Notes: generated from the letters alone by a model not told the origin. Shown: positions 51,478 through 61,636, numbered from the stretch's first letter. The stretch is DNA of 64,000 nucleotides from Hyphomicrobiales bacterium (GCA_900468535.1 UBTY01000022.1:1-64000), one strand, 5' to 3'. Numbers and translations: made by a program.

Positions 51478-51505
51478 ACGGCGCATCAGCCAGGCGATGC
51501 GCCGT
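51478..51505 (+). terminator. Hairpin terminator after ydeP-like gene
   Basis: ACGGCGCATC and GATGCGCCGT form a perfect 10-bp stem with an 8-base loop, 10 bp after the stop; a moderately T-rich stretch (ATCTCTTCATT) follows. Confidence 0.65.
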
Positions 51506-51652
51506 GTAGGATCTCTTCATTGCCCTGTCGCTGTTGGGCGGCAGACATCAACGCCGTTTCCGTATTATCTCGGGAATGGGGCCGGCCGTAAGTCTGCGTC
51601 CGATGAGAGAAAGACCGCGGCGGGCTGGGGGCCATCACTTCGGCCCCAGAAC

Positions 51653-51946
51653 TCAGGGGTTCTTGTTCTTCGGAAGCTCACCTGGCTTCACCACCGGCAT
51701 AGTCCCGCTCTGCGGCGTCGGCGCGACAATCTCCTTGTCTCCGACCTTCGGTGGCTTCAGGACGCCGTTGCAATCATCAAGCTTGCTGCTAAGCTTGGCA
51801 TTGTCCTGTTGGCCGTTTGATGGGACGCAGTCCTGCTTTGTTGCAGGCTTCGCGTCTTCCGCAGTTGCAGCACCAGACGCCAACGTCACCGACAGCACAA
51901 TTGCGGTTAGACCGAGCCGGGCAGACCGTTTGAGAATCTGTCTCAT
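51653..51946 (-). CDS. Small exported protein of unknown function
   Basis: 97 residues with a clear signal peptide (ILKRSARLGLTAIVLSVTLA then SGAATAEDAKP). The mature part is short, polar and proline-rich with two Cys (KQDCVPSN, KLDDCNGVLKPP). No family recognised. AGGAGG 5 bp before the ATG. Monocistronic. Confidence 0.7.
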   Translation of the reverse strand: MRQILKRSARLGLTAIVLSVTLASGAATAEDAKPATKQDCVPSNGQQDNAKLSSKLDDCNGVLKPPKVGDKEIVAPTPQSGTMPVVKPGELPKNKNP

Positions 51947-52124
51947 GGTTTCCTCCTTTGTGGTGAGATAATGCGTTGTTCAATAGGCGCCTTGCTTCGC
52001 CACGCCTGTTATCGGGCAGGATCCACCTTCTTCCTTTCGTCCGGCGGAACGAGATCATCGACGGCGACGGCAAGCAGTTGAGAATACGATCATAATCAAT
52101 GCAAAGCTCGCTGCCGTCAGCTCA

Positions 52125-54524
52125 TCAAGGAAGCGCATACGCGATCACTTCATCGCCGACCGGCGTTTCCATGAAGTGATGACCACCGGCCATGATGACA
52201 AGGTATTGTTTCCCATTGACCTCGTAAGTCATCGGCGTGGCCTGACCGCCCGCCGGAAGTTTGTCTGTCCAAAGGGTCTTTCCAGTTTTAATATCAATGG
52301 CTCGTATCAAATTGTCGGTGGCGGCGGCGATAAAGATCAGTCCGCCTCCTGTGACGACTGCTCCGCCGTTATTGGGCGTGCCGATCGTGATGGGCAGCAT
52401 CGAAGGAATTCCGAAGGGTCCGTTGGTGCGGGCCTGGCCGAGCGGGCGGTCCCAAAGAGTTTTCCCGGTTTTTAGATCGATGGCTCGGATGCCGCCATAG
52501 GGTGGCTCCTTGCAAAGCAGTCCAGTGACGGGGAGGCGCCAGCCGGCATTGACATTGATCGCATAGGGCGCGCCCGCCTGCGGGTCTCCGGCGCCTTCCG
52601 CACCGCCGATCTTGCCCCTTGCCTGATCGCGCGGAGCCCATCCCAACTTGTCGGCCTCCGCTCGGGGGACAAGGCGATTGTAATTGGGCATGTCGTTGTA
52701 GTTGGCGATCAGCACGCCGCGTCGCGGATCCATTGCAATGCCACCCCAGTCGGAGCCCCCGTTATAGCCGGGATATTCGATACTGTGGCGGTCGCTTGTC
52801 GGTGGCGTGAAGATGCCGTCATAGCTCGCCTGACGGAACTGGATCCGGCAAATCATCTGGTCGATTGGCGACATGCCCCACATCTCGGCTTCGGTCAAAT
52901 CCGGCTTTCGCAGCGTGTGATAGGTCGAAAAGGGCTGCGTGGGCGAGCGTTGATCGGGCTCGACGCCACCGCGAGGTACGGGCTTTTCTTCCACGGGAAC
53001 GAGCGGCTCTCCTGTCCTGCGGTTGAGCAGGAAGATGTCGCCGCGTTTGCTCGGCAGGACGAGAGCGGGGACGGGCCCTTGATCCGTCGGATAATCGACC
53101 AGCGTCGCCTGGGAGCCGAGGTCATAGTCCCAAACGTCGTTATGGACCGTCTGGAAATGCCACGCAGGCTTGCCGGTCATAACGTCGATTGCCACCAGCG
53201 ATGTCGAAAATTGTTTCTCCAATTCTGACCGGGTTCCGCTCCAGTAATCGACCGCGGCGCTGCCAAGCGGTAGGTAAACGAGCCCGAGTTGCTCGTCGCC
53301 AGAGGCCGTCGTCCACATGTTCGGCGTCCCGCGGCTATACGTTTCGTGCTCCGGAGGAAGGCCATTGTTGTCTGGGCGCTCCATGTCCCACGTCCAGCGT
53401 AACGCACCCGTTGCGGCATCATAGGCTTGAATAACGCCAGAGGGGGCATCGAGCTTCTGGCCGTCTAGCACTTGATGTCCCACCACAACGACACCACGCA
53501 CGATGGTTGGGGCGGACGTCATCGAAAACATCCCAGGATCGTGTTGCCCGATGCCATCCGTCGTATCGACGGTTCCTGCGCGGCCGAAGTTCGGGCATGG
53601 CTTTCCCGTTTTTGCATCGACGGCGATCAGCCTTGCATCGAGCGTACCTTCGATGATGCGCTCCGCGCAGATGTCGGACGGCTTTGCGTCGGGGAGCTTG
53701 AAGAATGCGACGCCACGGCAGGCTGCCGTATAAGGGATATTTTCATCCGGGACATCCGGATCGTATCGCCATTTCTCCTTGCCGGTCACGGGATCCAGAG
53801 CGAGCATGATGTTTTTCGGCGTGCACAGGTATAAGGAGTCGGCCACCTTGAGCGGCGTCGTTTCGGCGCCATAGGTATTCGTTGCCTGCTCGCTTGGAAG
53901 ATCGCCGGTGTGTGCGACCCAGGCTCGTTTCAATTGCTTGACATTGCCAGGCGTGATTTCGGCCAATGGCGAGAAGCGTCGAGCGCTGTCGCTGCCACCG
54001 TATACGGGCCAGTCGGCGCCGGTTTGCAGGATAGAAGGATCCGCCATTACGCTAGCTGTCACAGCCGACAGGGGAACGGGAGCCGGGTCCGGCGCTAGCC
54101 TGTAGATCACAAAGCCCCCAGCAAAGGAGATGAGAATAAGACTGATCAAGCCGACGATGGTCTGCCGCCAGCCCGTCCGCGGATAAAGGTAAGGAAGACA
54201 CCCGATAACAAAGACGAAGAGCACCAGCGGAGCAACCAGGCGCGGGACCAAGGCCCACCCGTCCAGTCCCGCCTCGGCAAAAGCCCAGATCGCAGTGGCG
54301 ACGACGATCACGGCGTAGAGGAAAACACCACTGCGCCTATGCATGAAGAAGAGAACGCCGCTTATAACAAGCGAGATCCCGGCCAGCACATAATACCAGC
54401 TCCCGCCTAGCGTCGCGAGCCAGCCACCGCCAAAACCAAGAACGATTCCGATGATCGAAACGACTGCAGCGATCACGATCACATAGATACTGCGGCGCTC
54501 CGTCGACCTGAAAGATTGCAACAT
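52125..54524 (-). CDS. gcd: Membrane-bound PQQ glucose dehydrogenase family protein
   Basis: 799 residues. Five N-terminal spans (IYVIVIAAVVSIIGIVLGFG, VFLYAVIVVATAIWAFAEAG and others), then an eight-bladed PQQ beta-propeller (DWPVYGGSDSARRFSPLAEI, GTPNMWTTASGDEQLGLVYL, GGSDWGGIAMDPRRGVLIAN, FIAAATDNLIRAIDIKTGKT). It oxidises glucose or related sugars/quinate in the periplasm and gives electrons to ubiquinone, acidifying the medium. PQQ synthesis genes are not in the window. Operator site 8 lies 43 bp upstream. Confidence 0.92.
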   Translation of the reverse strand: MLQSFRSTERRSIYVIVIAAVVSIIGIVLGFGGGWLATLGGSWYYVLAGISLVISGVLFFMHRRSGVFLYAVIVVATAIWAFAEAGLDGWALVPRLVAPLVLFVFVIGCLPYLYPRTGWRQTIVGLISLILISFAGGFVIYRLAPDPAPVPLSAVTASVMADPSILQTGADWPVYGGSDSARRFSPLAEITPGNVKQLKRAWVAHTGDLPSEQATNTYGAETTPLKVADSLYLCTPKNIMLALDPVTGKEKWRYDPDVPDENIPYTAACRGVAFFKLPDAKPSDICAERIIEGTLDARLIAVDAKTGKPCPNFGRAGTVDTTDGIGQHDPGMFSMTSAPTIVRGVVVVGHQVLDGQKLDAPSGVIQAYDAATGALRWTWDMERPDNNGLPPEHETYSRGTPNMWTTASGDEQLGLVYLPLGSAAVDYWSGTRSELEKQFSTSLVAIDVMTGKPAWHFQTVHNDVWDYDLGSQATLVDYPTDQGPVPALVLPSKRGDIFLLNRRTGEPLVPVEEKPVPRGGVEPDQRSPTQPFSTYHTLRKPDLTEAEMWGMSPIDQMICRIQFRQASYDGIFTPPTSDRHSIEYPGYNGGSDWGGIAMDPRRGVLIANYNDMPNYNRLVPRAEADKLGWAPRDQARGKIGGAEGAGDPQAGAPYAINVNAGWRLPVTGLLCKEPPYGGIRAIDLKTGKTLWDRPLGQARTNGPFGIPSMLPITIGTPNNGGAVVTGGGLIFIAAATDNLIRAIDIKTGKTLWTDKLPAGGQATPMTYEVNGKQYLVIMAGGHHFMETPVGDEVIAYALP

Positions 54525-54567
54525 CGAAGTTTTTCCTTCTGCCTTTGCCGATGTGATCTGGAAAATA

Positions 54568-54582
54568 TATCATGCCGTGATG
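54568..54582. promoter_or_regulatory. MarR-type operator site 8
   Basis: TATCATGCCGTGATG, 43 bp upstream of the PQQ dehydrogenase start; flanked by ATA and TAAAT as at site 7. Confidence 0.7.
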
Positions 54583-54712
54583 TAAATCACCGCGCGTAAG
54601 CGGCAAGGCTGAAGCGCTTCACAAACTTGTGCATCCGCCTATTTCTGCAAGAGGCGGACACTTCAACGACTGATGGACCCGGCAAGCATACCCAGCTCAG
54701 TGGGAACTCTTT

Positions 54713-55978
54713 TCAGCTGGCGGAAGGCTTGTCGGTCAATATGGTTCGCCGGGCGAGTGTACGAAGAGTGAGCCCCTGGACAATGATGCTGAAGAGGACC
54801 ACCGCATAGGTGGAGGCCAGGATGACGACCTTCGCCGGGTTCTCGGGGATGGATAGGGCGAGCGCGATCGAGATGCCGCCACGGATTCCCGCCCAGGTGA
54901 GGAACGGCACGTTCTTGGTCGACATCATGTCGCTCGACCATGCAGCCAATGCGGGCGCGCCGACGGCGATTAGCCGTGCCAGCAGGACAAGCGGAATGGC
55001 CACAGCCGCCATCTCCAGGGACAGCGTGTCGAATTTGAGGACGAGAACTTCAAGCCCGATCAGCAGGAAGAGAACGGAGTTGAGGATCTCGTCGATCAGC
55101 GTCCACAGCCCGAAGAGATAGGTCTGGGTGCGATCGCTCATGGCCTTGCGTGGTCCGTGATAGCCGATCAACAGACCCGCCGCCACGACCGACAGCGGCC
55201 CGCTGACATGCAGCCTTTCCGCCATGGCATAGGTGGCCGTGACGAGGGCCAGCGAGATCAGCACCTCGACCGAGTAGTCGTCGATCAGCCGCATGCCCCA
55301 ATAGGCGACGCCGCCGGTGACGATGCCGAGCAGGAGACCGCCACCGCCTTCGACAACAAGAAGTTTGACGATCGAGCCGGCGGTGACCGCGTCACCCTCG
55401 CCCTGCGTCGCAAACAGCAGCATGACCGTGAAGAGAACAATGCCGATCCCGTCGTTGAAGAGGGACTCGCCCTGCATCTCCACCTCAAGGTCGGCCGGCA
55501 CCTTGACGTTCTTGAGCGTTGCCAGAACTGCCACGGGATCCGTAGGGCTGATGAGGGCGCCGAATACCATCGACCAGGCCAGAGGCATCTCCAGGCCCAA
55601 CAGCTTTGCGAGGAGCCAGAAACCTATGCCAACGATGGCGGTGGATACGACCGTCCCGAACAGCGCGAGGATTGCCACGGGCGCCGCGCGTTCGCGCATC
55701 CTGCCCAGATCGACATGCAGCGAGCCGGCAAACAGCAGAAATGCGAGCATCCCGTTCATCACCACTTCGGTAAAGTCGATCCGCAGCATCGTTTGGGTCA
55801 GCGGCTCAAAGATATGCCGCTCCGGACAGGCGGCATCCACTGCGACCAGGATCAGCGACGCGGCCACGCTCATAACCAGAAGACCGATCGTGTTTGGCAT
55901 CGGCAGGTATTTGTGATTGATCCAGCCGAGCACGGCCGACAGGCTCAAGAGTATGGCAGAGAGTTCAAAGATCGACAC
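54713..55978 (-). CDS. CPA1-family Na+/H+ antiporter (NhaP type)
   Basis: 421 residues, about twelve spans. FGALISPTDPVAVLATLKNV and QGESLFNDGIGIVLFTVMLL carry the conserved TDP and ND ion-site motifs of the CPA1 family. Exchanges Na+ (or K+) for H+ across the inner membrane. The GTG at 55978 (VSIFELSA) has GGGAGC 4 bp upstream; the longer frame from 56041 is not hydrophobic. Lies after cyoD on the same strand with a gap of about 120 bp. Confidence 0.9.
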   Translation of the reverse strand: MSIFELSAILLSLSAVLGWINHKYLPMPNTIGLLVMSVAASLILVAVDAACPERHIFEPLTQTMLRIDFTEVVMNGMLAFLLFAGSLHVDLGRMRERAAPVAILALFGTVVSTAIVGIGFWLLAKLLGLEMPLAWSMVFGALISPTDPVAVLATLKNVKVPADLEVEMQGESLFNDGIGIVLFTVMLLFATQGEGDAVTAGSIVKLLVVEGGGGLLLGIVTGGVAYWGMRLIDDYSVEVLISLALVTATYAMAERLHVSGPLSVVAAGLLIGYHGPRKAMSDRTQTYLFGLWTLIDEILNSVLFLLIGLEVLVLKFDTLSLEMAAVAIPLVLLARLIAVGAPALAAWSSDMMSTKNVPFLTWAGIRGGISIALALSIPENPAKVVILASTYAVVLFSIIVQGLTLRTLARRTILTDKPSAS

Positions 55979-56099
55979 GGTTGCTCCCAATTGATCTGCA
56001 GTTCCCGGCTTGAAAGCAGATGCACGGGAGGTCCATGACAAGCCTACGTTACCGGTTGAAGCCGCGCTGTCACATGCCGCGCGGCTGTTGCACTCCTGC

Positions 56100-56495
56100 T
56101 CAGAACATATCCGGCATGGTCGGCATCATATTTTGATCAAGGTTGTGCATGATCCACAGCGAGCCGCCCACAATTAGAACCACCACGAGCGTGCCAAAAG
56201 CCAGCGCCAGTGCATTGTTCGTATTGTCCGGACCCGTCGTGAGATGTAGGAAGAAGACCAGATGCACGCCGATCTGGCCGATTGCGAGCGCGATCAGCGC
56301 CGCGCCGATCCCCGGCTGCCAGACGAAGGCCCAGCCATTGGCGACCGCAAAGGATGCCGCCGTTAGCAGAAGGGCAAGAACGAGGCCGATCACATAACTG
56401 GTGGCACCCTTGGTGATATCGTCGTCGCCATGCGCCTTTTCACCGGGTGCTGTCTCGGCGCCTTCCCGGCGTGGGGTGTTTTGGCTGTCGGTCAT
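56100..56495 (-). CDS. cyoD: Cytochrome bo3 oxidase subunit IV
   Basis: 131 residues with three spans (YVIGLVLALLLTAASFAVAN, GIGAALIALAIGQIGVHLVF, LALAFGTLVVVLIVGGSLWI) and the FFLHL..TGPDN motif of CyoD. It helps assemble the copper site in subunit I. Last cyo gene, overlapping cyoC by 4 bp. No cyoE (heme O synthase) follows in the window. Confidence 0.9.
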   Translation of the reverse strand: MTDSQNTPRREGAETAPGEKAHGDDDITKGATSYVIGLVLALLLTAASFAVANGWAFVWQPGIGAALIALAIGQIGVHLVFFLHLTTGPDNTNNALALAFGTLVVVLIVGGSLWIMHNLDQNMMPTMPDMF

Positions 56496-57151
56496 TGCTT
56501 GATCCCCATGAGGTAGACGAGCGTGAAAATGGCGACCCAGACGATATCGAGCGTATGCCAGAAGAGGTTGAAGCAGGCAAACCGCCGCTGGATCTGCGGC
56601 GTGAAGCCTTTCACAAGGATCTGGGCCATCATCATGCCCAGCCAGAGAATGCCTGCGAACACATGCAGACCATGGCAGCCGACAAGGGCAAAGAAGGCGG
56701 ACAGAAAGGCACTGCGCTCAGGTCCTGCACCTTGTGCAATGAGGCCGCGGAACTCATCCAGCTCCAGTACGAGGAAGGCCGCACCAAGAACGGCAGTAGC
56801 GCAGAGCCAGAGTTCGGTTGCTAAGACATGACCGCGCTTGGCCGCAACAGCGGCCATGCCGGCAGTGAAGCTTGAAAAGAGCAGACAAGCGGTTTCGATA
56901 ACTGTCCTTGGCTGCTCAAACAGTTCCGCCCCGGTGGGGCCTCCGGCGGTGCGACCGACCAGCACCGCATAGGCTGCGAAGAAGCCGGAAAACATGATGA
57001 TGTCACTGAGCAGGAAGATCCAGAAACCGTAGCTGGTGACGATGTTTCGGGGCGATGGCCCTCCGTCGCCATGTCCGGTGGAAGAGCTTGCGTGGCTGCC
57101 GCGACGACCGAGGCGATAAGGATCACCGGTGTCCTGAACCGTTTCGCTCAC
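56492..57151 (-). CDS. cyoC: Cytochrome bo3 oxidase subunit III
   Basis: 219 residues with five spans: [59 protein letters not shown] and the C-terminal [20 protein letters not shown]. Typical heme-copper oxidase subunit III. GTG start at 57151 overlaps the cyoB stop (GTGA); the longer frame to 57178 lies inside cyoB. Confidence 0.92.
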   Translation of the reverse strand: MSETVQDTGDPYRLGRRGSHASSSTGHGDGGPSPRNIVTSYGFWIFLLSDIIMFSGFFAAYAVLVGRTAGGPTGAELFEQPRTVIETACLLFSSFTAGMAAVAAKRGHVLATELWLCATAVLGAAFLVLELDEFRGLIAQGAGPERSAFLSAFFALVGCHGLHVFAGILWLGMMMAQILVKGFTPQIQRRFACFNLFWHTLDIVWVAIFTLVYLMGIKQ

Positions 57152-59154
57152 GCCTGCTCTCCCTGCTGCACCAGCCATGCCTTTTTTCGGGCGGAGCGCC
57201 GCCGCGCATCCTCTGCCGCAACCTCCTCGGCTGTGATCAATCGTTCATGCGGATCCGCCCAGGTGAAGATGACGAAGAGCGCAAAGCCAACGACCAGCCC
57301 GACGATCACCAGCCACCAGATCTGCCAGATCAGCGCGAAACCGGTGATGGAGGTGAAGGCTGCCGTTATAAAACCGACCGCGCTGTTTTGCGGCATCTCG
57401 ATGGGTTGGTAGTTCGGCGCAGGGCCCAGATCCTGCTCGGCAATCGCGCCCTGCTTGATTTCCCAGTAGGGCTCCTGCTCACGCACATTGGGAAGCACCG
57501 CAAAATTGAATTCCGGAGGCGGAGACGGCGTTGCCCATTCGAGCGAGCGTCCATTCCAGGGGTCTCCCGTGACATCGCGAAGCGTCTCCCGGTGACGGAT
57601 GCTCACCACGAGCTGGATGATCTGCGTAGCGGCTCCCGCAAACATGATTATAATTCCAGCCGCCGAGACCAGAAGCCAGGGATACCATGCGGCGACCTCG
57701 ATATGCTGCAAGCGTCGTGTCATGCCCTCGAGGCCTGTAATGTAAAGCGGAACGAAGGTGACGTAAAAGCCGACAAAGGCAAGCCAGAACGCCCACTTGC
57801 CCCAGCGCTCGTTCAGCTTGAAGCCGAAGGCCTTGGGAAACCAGAAGGTCATCCCCGCAAACGCCCCGAACAAGACGCCCCCGATGATGACGTTATGGAA
57901 GTGCGCGACGAGGAAGAGACTGTTATGCAGCGCAAAATCAGCCGGCGGCACTGCCAGCAGCACCCCGCTCATGCCGCCGATCACGAAGGTTACCAGAAAG
58001 CCCACGGACCACAGCATGGGTGTCTCGTAGCGGATGCGCCCCCCATACATGGTGAACATCCAGTTGTAGATCTTCACGCCGGTTCCAACGGCAATGATGC
58101 TTGTCGCAATGCCGAATGCACCGTTCACATCAGCACCGGCCCCCATGGTGAAGAAGTGGTGCAGCCAGACCGTGAAGGAGACGATGCAGATGAACATCGT
58201 CGCGATGACCATGGAGCGATAGCCGAACAGCGGCTTGCTGGAGAAGGTCGAGATGATCTCGGAGAAGACGCCGAACGCCGGTAGAACGAGAATATAGACC
58301 TCCGGATGACCCCAGGCCCAGATGAGGTTGATGAACATCATCATGTTGCCGCCGCCGGAATTGGTGAAGAAGTGGAAGCCGAGGTAGCGGTCCAGCGTCA
58401 GCATGGCGAGGGTCGCGGTGAGGATCGGGAAGGCGGCGACGATGAGGAGGTTGGTGGCAAGCGCCGTCCAGCAAAACATCGGCATGCGCAGATAGCCCAT
58501 GCCGGGCGCCCGCGTCTTGAGGATGGTGGTCACCAGGTTGACGCCGGTCAGCAGCGTTCCCAATCCGGAAATCTGAATGGCCCAGAGATAATAATCCACG
58601 CCGACATCCGGCGAGTACTGCAGCTCCGAAAGCGGCGGATAGGGCAGCCAGCCGGTACGGGCAAACTCCCCGATCAGCAGGCTGGCGTTGACCAGAAGGG
58701 CTCCGCTCGCGGTCAACCAGAAGCCGACGGAATTCAGCCTTGGAAAGGCAACATCGCGCACACCCAGTTGCAGCGGCACGACAAAGTTCATGAGACCGAT
58801 CATGAAGGGCATCGCCCCGAAGAAGATCATGATCGTACCATGGGCGGAGAAGATCTGGTTGAAATGCTCGGGCGGAAGATAGCCAGGTGACTGATAGGCG
58901 ATCGCTTGCTGCGAGCGCATCATGATGGCATCCACGAAACCGCGCAGCAGCATCAGCAGCGCCAGGGTGCAGTACATGACCCCGATGCGCTTGTGGTCCA
59001 CGCTGGTGATCCACTCCCGCCAGAGGTAGGGAACGTAGCCTTTCACCACCACCCATATGGCGAGCGCCAAGCCGATGAGGAGGATGCCTGACCCCGCAAT
59101 CAATGGGATAGGTTGATCGAGCGGAAGGGAAGACCAACTGAGTTTACCGAACAA
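57148..59154 (-). CDS. cyoB: Cytochrome bo3 oxidase subunit I
   Basis: 668 residues, normal CyoB length, reducing O2 at the heme-copper centre and pumping protons. [60 protein letters not shown] and [12 protein letters not shown] hold heme and CuB ligands including the HPEVY motif. TTG at 59154 overlaps the cyoA stop and gives the standard N-terminus ([18 protein letters not shown]); the 59-residue extension in the same frame is an artefact of overlap with cyoA. Confidence 0.94.
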   Translation of the reverse strand: MFGKLSWSSLPLDQPIPLIAGSGILLIGLALAIWVVVKGYVPYLWREWITSVDHKRIGVMYCTLALLMLLRGFVDAIMMRSQQAIAYQSPGYLPPEHFNQIFSAHGTIMIFFGAMPFMIGLMNFVVPLQLGVRDVAFPRLNSVGFWLTASGALLVNASLLIGEFARTGWLPYPPLSELQYSPDVGVDYYLWAIQISGLGTLLTGVNLVTTILKTRAPGMGYLRMPMFCWTALATNLLIVAAFPILTATLAMLTLDRYLGFHFFTNSGGGNMMMFINLIWAWGHPEVYILVLPAFGVFSEIISTFSSKPLFGYRSMVIATMFICIVSFTVWLHHFFTMGAGADVNGAFGIATSIIAVGTGVKIYNWMFTMYGGRIRYETPMLWSVGFLVTFVIGGMSGVLLAVPPADFALHNSLFLVAHFHNVIIGGVLFGAFAGMTFWFPKAFGFKLNERWGKWAFWLAFVGFYVTFVPLYITGLEGMTRRLQHIEVAAWYPWLLVSAAGIIIMFAGAATQIIQLVVSIRHRETLRDVTGDPWNGRSLEWATPSPPPEFNFAVLPNVREQEPYWEIKQGAIAEQDLGPAPNYQPIEMPQNSAVGFITAAFTSITGFALIWQIWWLVIVGLVVGFALFVIFTWADPHERLITAEEVAAEDARRRSARKKAWLVQQGEQA

Positions 59155-60076
59155 TGGTTGCGGCCTCCTGACCCTCTGTCGACGACTGTTGTGCCTGTGG
59201 CGGTGTATGATCGGGCTCGCCGCTGACGATCTTGTCGAACAGCCCCGGCTCCACCTTGCCGAACGATCTTGCCGGTACGTTCTGGCTCGGCGCTTCGAGC
59301 GCCTGATAGGCCGGAAGATCAAGCAGAGCATTCGATTGCTGCAGCGAAGCCGCCCAGAAGGAAAAGGCTTCCGGCGCCATGCTGCGTACGCGGAAATTCA
59401 TGTCGGCAAATCCCTGACCGCTGAACTGCGTCGACTGACCGTAGAAATCGCCCGTGTGGTCCGCCATCAGGTGAAGCTGGGTGACCATGCCGTACATCAC
59501 AGCGACCATACTGCCGAGCTGCGGCACGAAAAATGAGTTCATGACGCTGCCCGAGGTCAGCGACAGATGGATCGGCGTGCCGGCCGGAACCACAAGCTCG
59601 TTGACGCTTGCAAGGTGGAGGTCCGGGTAGATGAACAGCCATTTCCAATCGAGCGAGACGACCTGCACCTCAAGCGGCTTCTTGTCCGACTGCAAGGGTT
59701 TGTAGGGGTCGAGTTCGTGGCTGCCGATCCAGATTATGCCGCCAAGGAAGAGGATAACCAGAAAGGGGACGGACCAGATCAGCAGCTCCAGGCGGCCGGA
59801 GAAAGCGAAATCGGGACGATAACGGGCCTTGGTGTTGGAGGCGCGAAACCACCACGCAAACAGTCCGATGCCGACGATCGTTGGGATGACGACCACCAGC
59901 ATGACGCACAGCGAATTGAGCAGGATGGCGCGGTTGGCGGCAGCAACCGTACCGTGGGGGGAGAGCACGCTCGGGCCGGCGCATCCGCTGAGAATTGCGA
60001 ATGGAAGGGCCGAGAGCCAAGCCGACTTGGGCACGCATCTCGCTAGGGCTTTCCGTCCAAACATGCTGCGCCTCAT
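59144..60076 (-). CDS. cyoA: Cytochrome bo3 oxidase subunit II
   Basis: About 310 residues. A lipoprotein signal ([20 protein letters not shown], Cys in LSGC) and two spans precede a periplasmic cupredoxin-like domain lacking CuA ligands, as usual for quinol oxidases ([41 protein letters not shown]-like [20 protein letters not shown]). First gene of cyoABCD. The start is uncertain (60076, or 60064/60094). Operator site 9 is about 80 bp upstream. Confidence 0.93.
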   Translation of the reverse strand: MRRSMFGRKALARCVPKSAWLSALPFAILSGCAGPSVLSPHGTVAAANRAILLNSLCVMLVVVIPTIVGIGLFAWWFRASNTKARYRPDFAFSGRLELLIWSVPFLVILFLGGIIWIGSHELDPYKPLQSDKKPLEVQVVSLDWKWLFIYPDLHLASVNELVVPAGTPIHLSLTSGSVMNSFFVPQLGSMVAVMYGMVTQLHLMADHTGDFYGQSTQFSGQGFADMNFRVRSMAPEAFSFWAASLQQSNALLDLPAYQALEAPSQNVPARSFGKVEPGLFDKIVSGEPDHTPPQAQQSSTEGQEAATIVR

Positions 60077-60155
60077 CGGCAATTCGTGTGGCAAAGGTAG
60101 GCGTTACGTTCCGATCGAGAGTTTGCTTTGCTTTTGCGCGTCTCACGTTCATACA

Positions 60156-60170
60156 TATCATGCCGTGATA
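60156..60170. promoter_or_regulatory. MarR-type operator site 9
   Basis: TATCATGCCGTGATA, inside the 17-bp palindrome ATATCATGCCGTGATAT, about 80 bp upstream of cyoA. Identical to site 6. Confidence 0.72.
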
Positions 60171-60289
60171 TAATGGGCAAAGCGGAGCACCAGATCGTAT
60201 AGGTTTCCTCACGCAGTCTGCCTCCCGCCTATTTTACTCCTGCTCTCGCTTCCCTGCGCGAGGGGAAGACAATAAGCGCCGGTCAACGC

Positions 60290-60318
60290 GAACTAACTTA
60301 CTGGGGACGAGTTAGTTC
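60290..60318. repeat. Inverted repeat in the cyoA upstream region
   Basis: GAACTAACT (60290-60298) and AGTTAGTTC (60310-60318), perfect 9-bp arms around 11 bp. It resembles TetR-type operators in sequence style, but no gene start is directly next to it; cyoA begins 215 bp to the left. Confidence 0.45.
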
Positions 60319-60419
60319 CCGCACGACCATACGGGCGGAGGAACAGGACAAGTAAAGCGATCATAAATTTGTCCGCAATTGTTAACGCTCACTGTAGGGG
60401 CACTCGCTGAGGACGGGTT

Positions 60420-60606
60420 CAAGACCTTAATTTGCAGCAGGTAGACGAACCGGGAAGATTGAACACGCGCGAATGGTTTATCAGGCGCCCTCCGACTTTT
60501 TGATTCTTCTCGAGAGCAAGATGGCAGATATAACAAGCTCAAGCGATTTAATGGGCGGCTAAACCTGAGCCTGTCACTTCGTGTCGGGCTCATCCTCTCA
60601 ACCTTC
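60420..60606. repeat. 187-bp imperfect direct repeat, copy 1
   Basis: Nearly the same sequence as 63016-63201, with scattered single-base differences (for example AGGTAGACGAACCGGGAAGA here versus AGGTAGACCAACCGGGAAGA). Both copies keep the same orientation and lie outside genes, on either side of the kup-nhaA block. No protein was recognised inside; the leftward frame 60312-60593 does not look real. Confidence 0.85.
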
Positions 60607-60651
60607 TACTCAGGCGTGAGCGACCCTGACCGGATCTCGCTTATCGCTCGG

Positions 60652-60768
60652 TCAAACTGGCGGCGGAGCCACAGTATGGCCGAGGAACAGGGTGCTGATC
60701 ATCAGAGCAGCGATTAAGACGATAGCCCCGAACGCCAACAGAAAGATTTGGGTATTGGTGATCTTCAT
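60652..60768 (-). CDS. 38-residue single-span membrane protein next to kup
   Basis: ATG at 60768 gives MKITNTQIFLLAFGAIVLIA followed by ALMISTLFLGHTVAPPPV: one hydrophobic helix with a short polar start and proline-rich tail. TAAGG precedes the ATG, and the gene begins 9 bp after the truncated kup stop, so the two would share a transcript. No family recognised; the form resembles small transporter- or oxidase-associated peptides such as KdpF or CydX, but no relation is claimed. Confidence 0.5.
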   Translation of the reverse strand: MKITNTQIFLLAFGAIVLIAALMISTLFLGHTVAPPPV

Positions 60769-60777
60769 CCTTAGAAT

Positions 60778-61476
60778 TTAGTAGCGAAACCATTCGGTGG
60801 TAGGGCCCCGCGACACGTTGGCGCTTGCCGGGCCGGCGTGTACCGGGTTAACCGCCCAAAGAACGGCCGGGTCATCGAGAATATGAATGGCACCACTGAT
60901 GCCCAGCACGAGAAACCAGAGCGCCATGACGGGACCAAACACGGCCGCGACACCGCCTGTGCCAAACCGCTGGACAAAAAAGAGCAATGCTATGATCACG
61001 AGGGTGATGGCCACCACCCAGTTCGACAAAGCCGGGGCAACGACCTGAATGCCTTCGACTGCAGACAGAACCGAGATCGCGGGCGTGATGATGGCGTCTC
61101 CAAGGAACAGCGACGCGCCCGCAACACCCAGCACAAGGATCCATGCGGGCCTTCTGGAAAGGCTGCCGCGGGCAAGCGTCATCAGTGAGAGCGTGCCGCC
61201 TTCGCCCCGGTTATCGGCCTTCAAGACGAAGGTCACGTATTTGATCGTCACGACGATCGTCAGAGCCCAGACGATGAGGGACAAGATGCCAAGGACGTTG
61301 TCGCGGTGGGTGCCGCTGCCTGACGTGGCGTGAAGTGCCTCTCGGAATGCGTAAAGTGGACTTGTCCCGATATCGCCGTAGACCACACCGAGTGCTGCGA
61401 GAACAAGTGCGGGCATACCGCCATGCGTGGTGTGCTCGACTTCCGGATCTTCTGAGCGAAGTTCTGTATGGAGCAC
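60778..61476 (-). pseudogene. kup: Kup-family K+ transporter, C-terminally truncated
   Basis: The N-terminal 210 residues are clearly Kup: ALGVVYGDIGTSPLYAFREA, IKYVTFVLKADNRGEGGTLS, LGDAIITPAISVLSAVEGI and HILDDPAVLWAVNPVHA. Full proteins have about 630 residues; here the frame ends after 232 with an unrelated tail (SANVSRGPTTEWFRY). Deletion removed the last eight or so spans. Operator site 10 lies 83 bp upstream, so it may still be transcribed. Confidence 0.85.
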
Positions 61477-61558
61477 TGGGCCGCCTTTCTGTCAGGGTTA
61501 GGCCGGGTCGCGACTGCGGCGAAGATGGCTAAAAACTTCGATGCTGTCGCCCCAAGAA

Positions 61559-61573
61559 GATCACGAGATGATA
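61559..61573. promoter_or_regulatory. MarR-type operator site 10
   Basis: GATCACGAGATGATA, TCA-N5-TGA core with one outer mismatch, 83 bp upstream of the truncated kup and just beyond the nhaA 3' end. The weakest of the ten sites. Confidence 0.5.
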
Positions 61574-61636
61574 TATTCTGGCTTTTTTGTAGGAGATCGA
61601 GGACCGCGGCCCCTCAGGCGTCATGGTCCCAGTTCG

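Noticed and set aside
57055..58284. 409-residue rightward frame antisense to cyoB/cyoC
   Set aside because: Its translation is low-complexity and charged, and the opposite strand encodes well-defined Cyo subunits.
60312..60593. Leftward 93-residue frame overlapping repeat copy 1
   Set aside because: The second repeat copy does not keep the frame, and composition is not protein-like.
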